Positions 60,343 through 64,000 of a stretch of DNA of 64,000 nt are shown one piece after another. The position numbers were made by a program, and so were the translations under genes. The notes under the pieces are model-generated. The model was given only the letters and a program-made list of their open reading frames with translations. It searched no databases and had not been told where the DNA came from. This DNA is from Vreelandella azerica (GTDB lineage: Bacteria; Pseudomonadota; Gammaproteobacteria; Pseudomonadales; Halomonadaceae). The first letter of the stretch is position 1, and each line of letters begins with the position of its first letter. Location of the stretch: positions 1 to 64,000 of the forward strand of contig NZ_JABFHI010000004.1 of the NCBI RefSeq assembly GCF_013112225.1. The letters are read 5' to 3'.

Positions 60343-63087
60343 ATGGCTAACCAATCTAAGGGCACTTCCGCAGCGGCTAAGGACACAACAGCCAGAACCG
60401 CCTGGCACAGCATCAATACTGAAGATGCCCTCACCAGACTGAAAGTGTCGTCCAATGGCTTAACCAGAGAGGAAGCTCAACAGCGTTTGGCCGATGTAGG
60501 CCCCAACCAGCTTCAGCAACAGCAGGGGCGACACTGGACAAGGCGGTTACTAGAACAATTTAACAACGTACTGATGCTGATTTTGCTAGTGGCGGCAGTG
60601 GCGAGCTTTTTGCTTGGGCATAGCATTGATGCGGCGGCCATCGTCGGCGTCGTCGTCATTATCGCTCTGATCGGCTTTATTCAGGAGGGTAAAGCAGAAC
60701 AAGCCCTCGACAGCATACGTAATATGCTCTCTCCCCAAGCCAATGTACTACGTGACGGCCATCGTACTAGCGTCCCTGCTGAAGATCTTGTACCAGGTGA
60801 TATCGTACTGGTTGAGAGCGGCGATCGGGTACCAGCGGATTTACGCTTGCTGGAAGCACGCCGCTTGAGAACCGAAGAAGCCGCATTGACCGGTGAATCC
60901 GTGCCGGTTGAAAAACATACCGAAACGGTGGCTGAAGATGCCGACCTTGCCGAACGCCGTGGCATGGCCTACGCCAGCACCATTGTTGTGCAGGGTAGTG
61001 CCCGTGGGTTGGTGGTAGAAACTGGCAGCCACACCGAGATTGGTAAGATATCCGAGCTGTTACGCGGTGTTGAAAAACTCAAGACGCCTTTATTACAGCA
61101 GCTTGACCGGGCCGGGCGCGTACTCGCGGTATTTATTCTGACCGCTGCCGCCATCACGGCAGTGCTGGGTGTTCTGATTCATCAGCAACCGGCCAGTGAA
61201 ATGTTCATGGCGGCCGTCGGCCTTGCCGTTGCAGCCATTCCGGAAGGGCTGCCAGCAATTGTTACCATCGGTCTTGCCTTGGGCGTCCAGAGCATGGCAA
61301 AACGCAATGCCATCGTGCGCCGCTTACCTGCCGTTGAAACACTTGGCTCCATTTCCACCATTTTTTCAGACAAGACGGGCACTCTGACCCGCAACGAGAT
61401 GACCGCCCAGGCCATTTGGATGCATGATCAGCAATATGCCATTGATGGCATTGGCTTTGCCCCTGAAGGCGACTTCCATTATGTACAACCGGACGGTCAA
61501 ACGTCAGCAGAAGCCGTCAAGCTAGACAATGAAAGTGCTCTGGCTGATTTTCTGAATGCAGCGGTATTATGTAATGACAGCGAGCTTGCCAATAAAGATG
61601 GTCGTCATCAGATTTTTGGTGACCCAACTGAGGGTGCGCTGGTAGTGGCTGCCGCCAAGGCGGGCATCCAGGCACACAGCATGCGTGATCACATCTCGCG
61701 TGTGGACGCTATTCCTTTCGAATCAGAACACAAGTACATGGCCACCCTGCATGATCATGATGAAGGCCAACAGCGGCTGTTTGTCAAAGGTGCCCCTGAC
61801 CGCTTGCTTGAAATGTGTGCTAGCGCTTATTCAAAGCAAGGTGATGTTAAACTTGATCATCAACGCTGGGAGGAGCGCATTCACGAGCTTTCATCGCGAG
61901 GCCTGCGGGTACTGGCCATTGCAGACAAGCTTACCTCTCCTGTGGATGGCCTGGACCATCATCATGTCCAAGGCGATCTTCGCCTACTGGGTATTATCGG
62001 GTTGCTCGATCCCCCGCGCCAGGAGGCCATTGAAGCGGTCACACGTTGCCAGAAAGCCGGTATTCGGCCGGTCATGATTACCGGCGACCATGCCACAACG
62101 GCATTGGCCATTGCCCGCCAGCTGGGGTTCGAAAAAACCCAGCGAGCGCTGACCGGACGTGAAATTGAAAGCATGTCAGACAGCCAGCTCGAGGACATCA
62201 TTCTGGATATTGATGTCTATGCTCGCGCTTCCCCTGAACACAAACTACGCCTTGTTCAAGCGATGCAGTCACGCGGTGGCGTGTGCTCCATGACCGGTGA
62301 TGGGGTCAACGACGGCCCTGCTCTGAAACGCGCCGATGTTGGCGTTGCCATGGGCATCCAAGGTACAGAAGCCGCCAAGGATGCGGCAGAAATGGTACTG
62401 GCAGACGATAACTTCGCCACCATTGTTAGCGCTGTTGAAGAAGGTCGAAAGGTTTACGATAACATTCGTAAAACCATTACCTTTATTCTGCCCACCAATG
62501 GTGCCCAAGGTTTGGCTATTATGCTGGCGGTGTTGTTCGGCTCAATGCTGCCGGTTACCCCTTTACAGGCACTCTGGGTGAACATGGTGGTTGCCGTCAC
62601 CCTCGGCCTGGCACTGGCCTTTGAGCAGGGTGAAAAAGACCTGATGTTGCGCAAACCGCGTGATCCCAAGGCTCCCTTGCTGGATTTCTTCCTGCTGTGG
62701 CGGGTGGTTTTTGTCTCCCTCCTATTGCTGGTTGGCGTGTTTGGAATCTTTACCTGGATTCACCAACAAGGCGGCAGCGACGAACTCGCTCGCGCTGGCG
62801 CCGTCAATATGCTGGTGACCGGCAGTGCCGCCTATCTGATCAATAGCCGCTTCCTGCTCAACAGCACGCTGTCTATAAAGGGTATTTTCGGCAGCCGCCC
62901 GGTATGGATTGCCATTGGGTTGATTATGGTGCTGCAGATGGCCTTTACCTACCTGCCCTTCATGCAGTTGATTTTTGGCAGCGAAGGGTTGGCGTTAAGC
63001 CATTGGCTGGCCATTGTAGGCATTAGTGTGCTGGTTTATTTGGCCGTTGAGATGGAGAAAAGTATCTGGCGCCGCCGCCAGAGCTAA
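60343..63087 (+). CDS. P2-type cation-transporting ATPase (calcium-like)
   Basis: 914 residues from MANQSKGTS behind GGGAG. The actuator motif LTGES, phosphorylation site DKTGTLTRNEM, hinge GDGVNDGPALKRADVG and about ten membrane helices mark a complete P-type ATPase. The order and the N-terminal cation ATPase domain place it with P2A-type (SERCA-like) pumps of calcium or manganese; sodium export cannot be excluded. It converges with hrpB, overlapping by three bases. Confidence 0.9.
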   Translation: MANQSKGTSAAAKDTTARTAWHSINTEDALTRLKVSSNGLTREEAQQRLADVGPNQLQQQQGRHWTRRLLEQFNNVLMLILLVAAVASFLLGHSIDAAAIVGVVVIIALIGFIQEGKAEQALDSIRNMLSPQANVLRDGHRTSVPAEDLVPGDIVLVESGDRVPADLRLLEARRLRTEEAALTGESVPVEKHTETVAEDADLAERRGMAYASTIVVQGSARGLVVETGSHTEIGKISELLRGVEKLKTPLLQQLDRAGRVLAVFILTAAAITAVLGVLIHQQPASEMFMAAVGLAVAAIPEGLPAIVTIGLALGVQSMAKRNAIVRRLPAVETLGSISTIFSDKTGTLTRNEMTAQAIWMHDQQYAIDGIGFAPEGDFHYVQPDGQTSAEAVKLDNESALADFLNAAVLCNDSELANKDGRHQIFGDPTEGALVVAAAKAGIQAHSMRDHISRVDAIPFESEHKYMATLHDHDEGQQRLFVKGAPDRLLEMCASAYSKQGDVKLDHQRWEERIHELSSRGLRVLAIADKLTSPVDGLDHHHVQGDLRLLGIIGLLDPPRQEAIEAVTRCQKAGIRPVMITGDHATTALAIARQLGFEKTQRALTGREIESMSDSQLEDIILDIDVYARASPEHKLRLVQAMQSRGGVCSMTGDGVNDGPALKRADVGVAMGIQGTEAAKDAAEMVLADDNFATIVSAVEEGRKVYDNIRKTITFILPTNGAQGLAIMLAVLFGSMLPVTPLQALWVNMVVAVTLGLALAFEQGEKDLMLRKPRDPKAPLLDFFLLWRVVFVSLLLLVGVFGIFTWIHQQGGSDELARAGAVNMLVTGSAAYLINSRFLLNSTLSIKGIFGSRPVWIAIGLIMVLQMAFTYLPFMQLIFGSEGLALSHWLAIVGISVLVYLAVEMEKSIWRRRQS

Positions 63088-64000
63088 CCCTGACGGCGCT
63101 TGGTGAATGAAGTAGGGTCAGCTGTCAGCGGATTTTCGGGCCAGGGATGTTTGGGATAGCGCCCTCTCATCTCCTTGCGCACTTCGGCGTAACCGTTCTG
63201 CCAGAAGTGCGCAAGGTCTTGTGTTACCTGCAGTGGACGACCTGCGGGTGAAAGCAGGTGCACCAGTACCTTGACCCTGTTGTTAACCAGCGAGGGCGTT
63301 GCTTGCCACCCAAACAGCTCCTGCAACTTGGCTGCCAGAACGGGCGGCTGCCCATCCCTGCAGGGTCGATAGTCCAACGTCAAACATCTCCCTGCTGGCA
63401 CCTTCAATTCCGCCGGCACTTGGCCATCCAGCCGCTTACGCGCCTCCCAGCTCAGGGTTTCAAGTAATATATTCCCAAACGACAGTTGATCAACTGCGCT
63501 CAGACGCTCCAAGCCATTGAAGTATGGCACCAGCCAGTCCTGTAGTGCCTCAAGTAGGCTGGCGTCTGACCAATCCGGCCAATCGAACTCCGGGTCATGC
63601 TCCCTGAGTAGCTGCATACGTCCTTGCAGCTGAAGAAAGGCATTACATCTCGATAGGTAACCACGCCGCTGTATCGCCTCAACCAGGGCTTGATCTATCT
63701 GTGCCCTTGGCAAGCGGCTAGACGAAGGACGGCTTGCCAACTCAATCGCGCCCAAGGCCTGAACCTCGCGCGCAATCAACTTACCCTCCTGTTCAGACCA
63801 GTAAACCTGTGACTGCCATTGCGTTATTTCTGGAAAAAGAGATGCGATCACATCACCTTCTACCCTCAAAGCAGAAATGATGCGCTGGCTTCCCTGGCGT
63901 TCGTGCCAGTCAACGACCAGCAGCCAGGTTTGATGGGCCAGAGGGTTATCCAGAGGCATTTCAGCAATGATGCCATTGGCAAGCTGGAACCGCCCTGGGG
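63084..64000 (-). CDS. hrpB: ATP-dependent helicase HrpB, C-terminal part
   Basis: The frame is open to the window end, so the helicase core is outside. The visible part is the HrpB-specific C-terminal domain, ending VTQDLAHFWQNGYAEVRKEM and GRYPKHPWPENP. HrpB is a DEAH-type helicase of uncertain role in RNA metabolism. Confidence 0.92.
   Translation of the reverse strand, partial: PGRFQLANGIIAEMPLDNPLAHQTWLLVVDWHERQGSQRIISALRVEGDVIASLFPEITQWQSQVYWSEQEGKLIAREVQALGAIELASRPSSSRLPRAQIDQALVEAIQRRGYLSRCNAFLQLQGRMQLLREHDPEFDWPDWSDASLLEALQDWLVPYFNGLERLSAVDQLSFGNILLETLSWEARKRLDGQVPAELKVPAGRCLTLDYRPCRDGQPPVLAAKLQELFGWQATPSLVNNRVKVLVHLLSPAGRPLQVTQDLAHFWQNGYAEVRKEMRGRYPKHPWPENPLTADPTSFTKRRQG

Overview
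The window reads as a chromosomal segment of a gammaproteobacterium of the Halomonadaceae (Halomonas or a close relative). This rests on the style and closeness of the protein families, the moderately high G+C, and gene orders such as thrS-infC-rpmI-rplT-pheS-pheT-ihfA and groES-groEL. The species cannot be fixed from the sequence alone. Most of the window is ordinary core genome, with two small mobile elements.

Layout. (1) 1-7.4 kb: the end of a LysM/degenerate-M23 envelope protein, then glycine catabolism: gcvT and an AGCS sodium:amino-acid symporter on the minus strand, gcvH-gcvP on the plus strand. (2) 7.5-13.1 kb: a LysR regulator, ppnN, arfB, an LrgA/LrgB-type pair and the ABC-F protein ybiT. 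(3) 13.3-15.95 kb: tRNA-Pro(GGG) used as the attachment site of a 2.6-kb integrative element that carries only a tyrosine recombinase and an endonuclease/exonuclease/phosphatase (EEP) protein, bounded by 50-bp direct repeats. (4) 16.1-25.8 kb: a purine-catabolism block: puuD, uraH, uraD, guaD, xdhC, xdhB, xdhA and a RutR-like TetR regulator with a near-perfect RutR-type box. A broken substrate-binding-protein fragment abuts puuD. (5) 25.8-33.4 kb: a dadA-type dehydrogenase behind a tandem glycine riboswitch, a cupin, an outer-membrane-type protein, a short-chain dehydrogenase, fxsA, and groES-groEL behind a sigma-32-type promoter. (6) 33.5-45.6 kb: housekeeping genes (DUF2797, yeaC, glpG, a metallophosphoesterase, nadK, an EamA transporter, a Pmp3-domain protein, a CBS protein, gabD, folE, srkA, comF) and tRNA-Leu(TAG). 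(7) 45.9-47.2 kb: a complete IS3-family element with a 3-bp target duplication. (8) 47.4-64 kb: a secreted DNase-like protein with a helix-hairpin-helix tail, an amine oxidase, the ihfA-pheT-pheS-rplT-rpmI-infC-thrS block, an OmpA-type lipoprotein, small envelope proteins, a P2-type cation ATPase and the C-terminal part of hrpB.

A point that governs how the window should be read: at least sixteen genes, including the essential pheS, pheT and infC, are broken by the apparent loss of one base in a short homopolymer. Restoring one base rejoins each gene with a family-typical sequence. This is best explained as sequencing or assembly error, so split genes are annotated here as single genes. ihfA is different: it seems to lack four bases.

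Regulation visible in the sequence includes a tandem glycine riboswitch followed by an intrinsic terminator before dadA, a RutR-type operator between xdhA and its regulator, a GntR-like palindrome between uraH and uraD, a non-AUG start for infC, and a sigma-32-type promoter before groES. I saw no CRISPR array, rRNA operon or replication origin. The least explained unit is the two-gene integrative element in tRNA-Pro.
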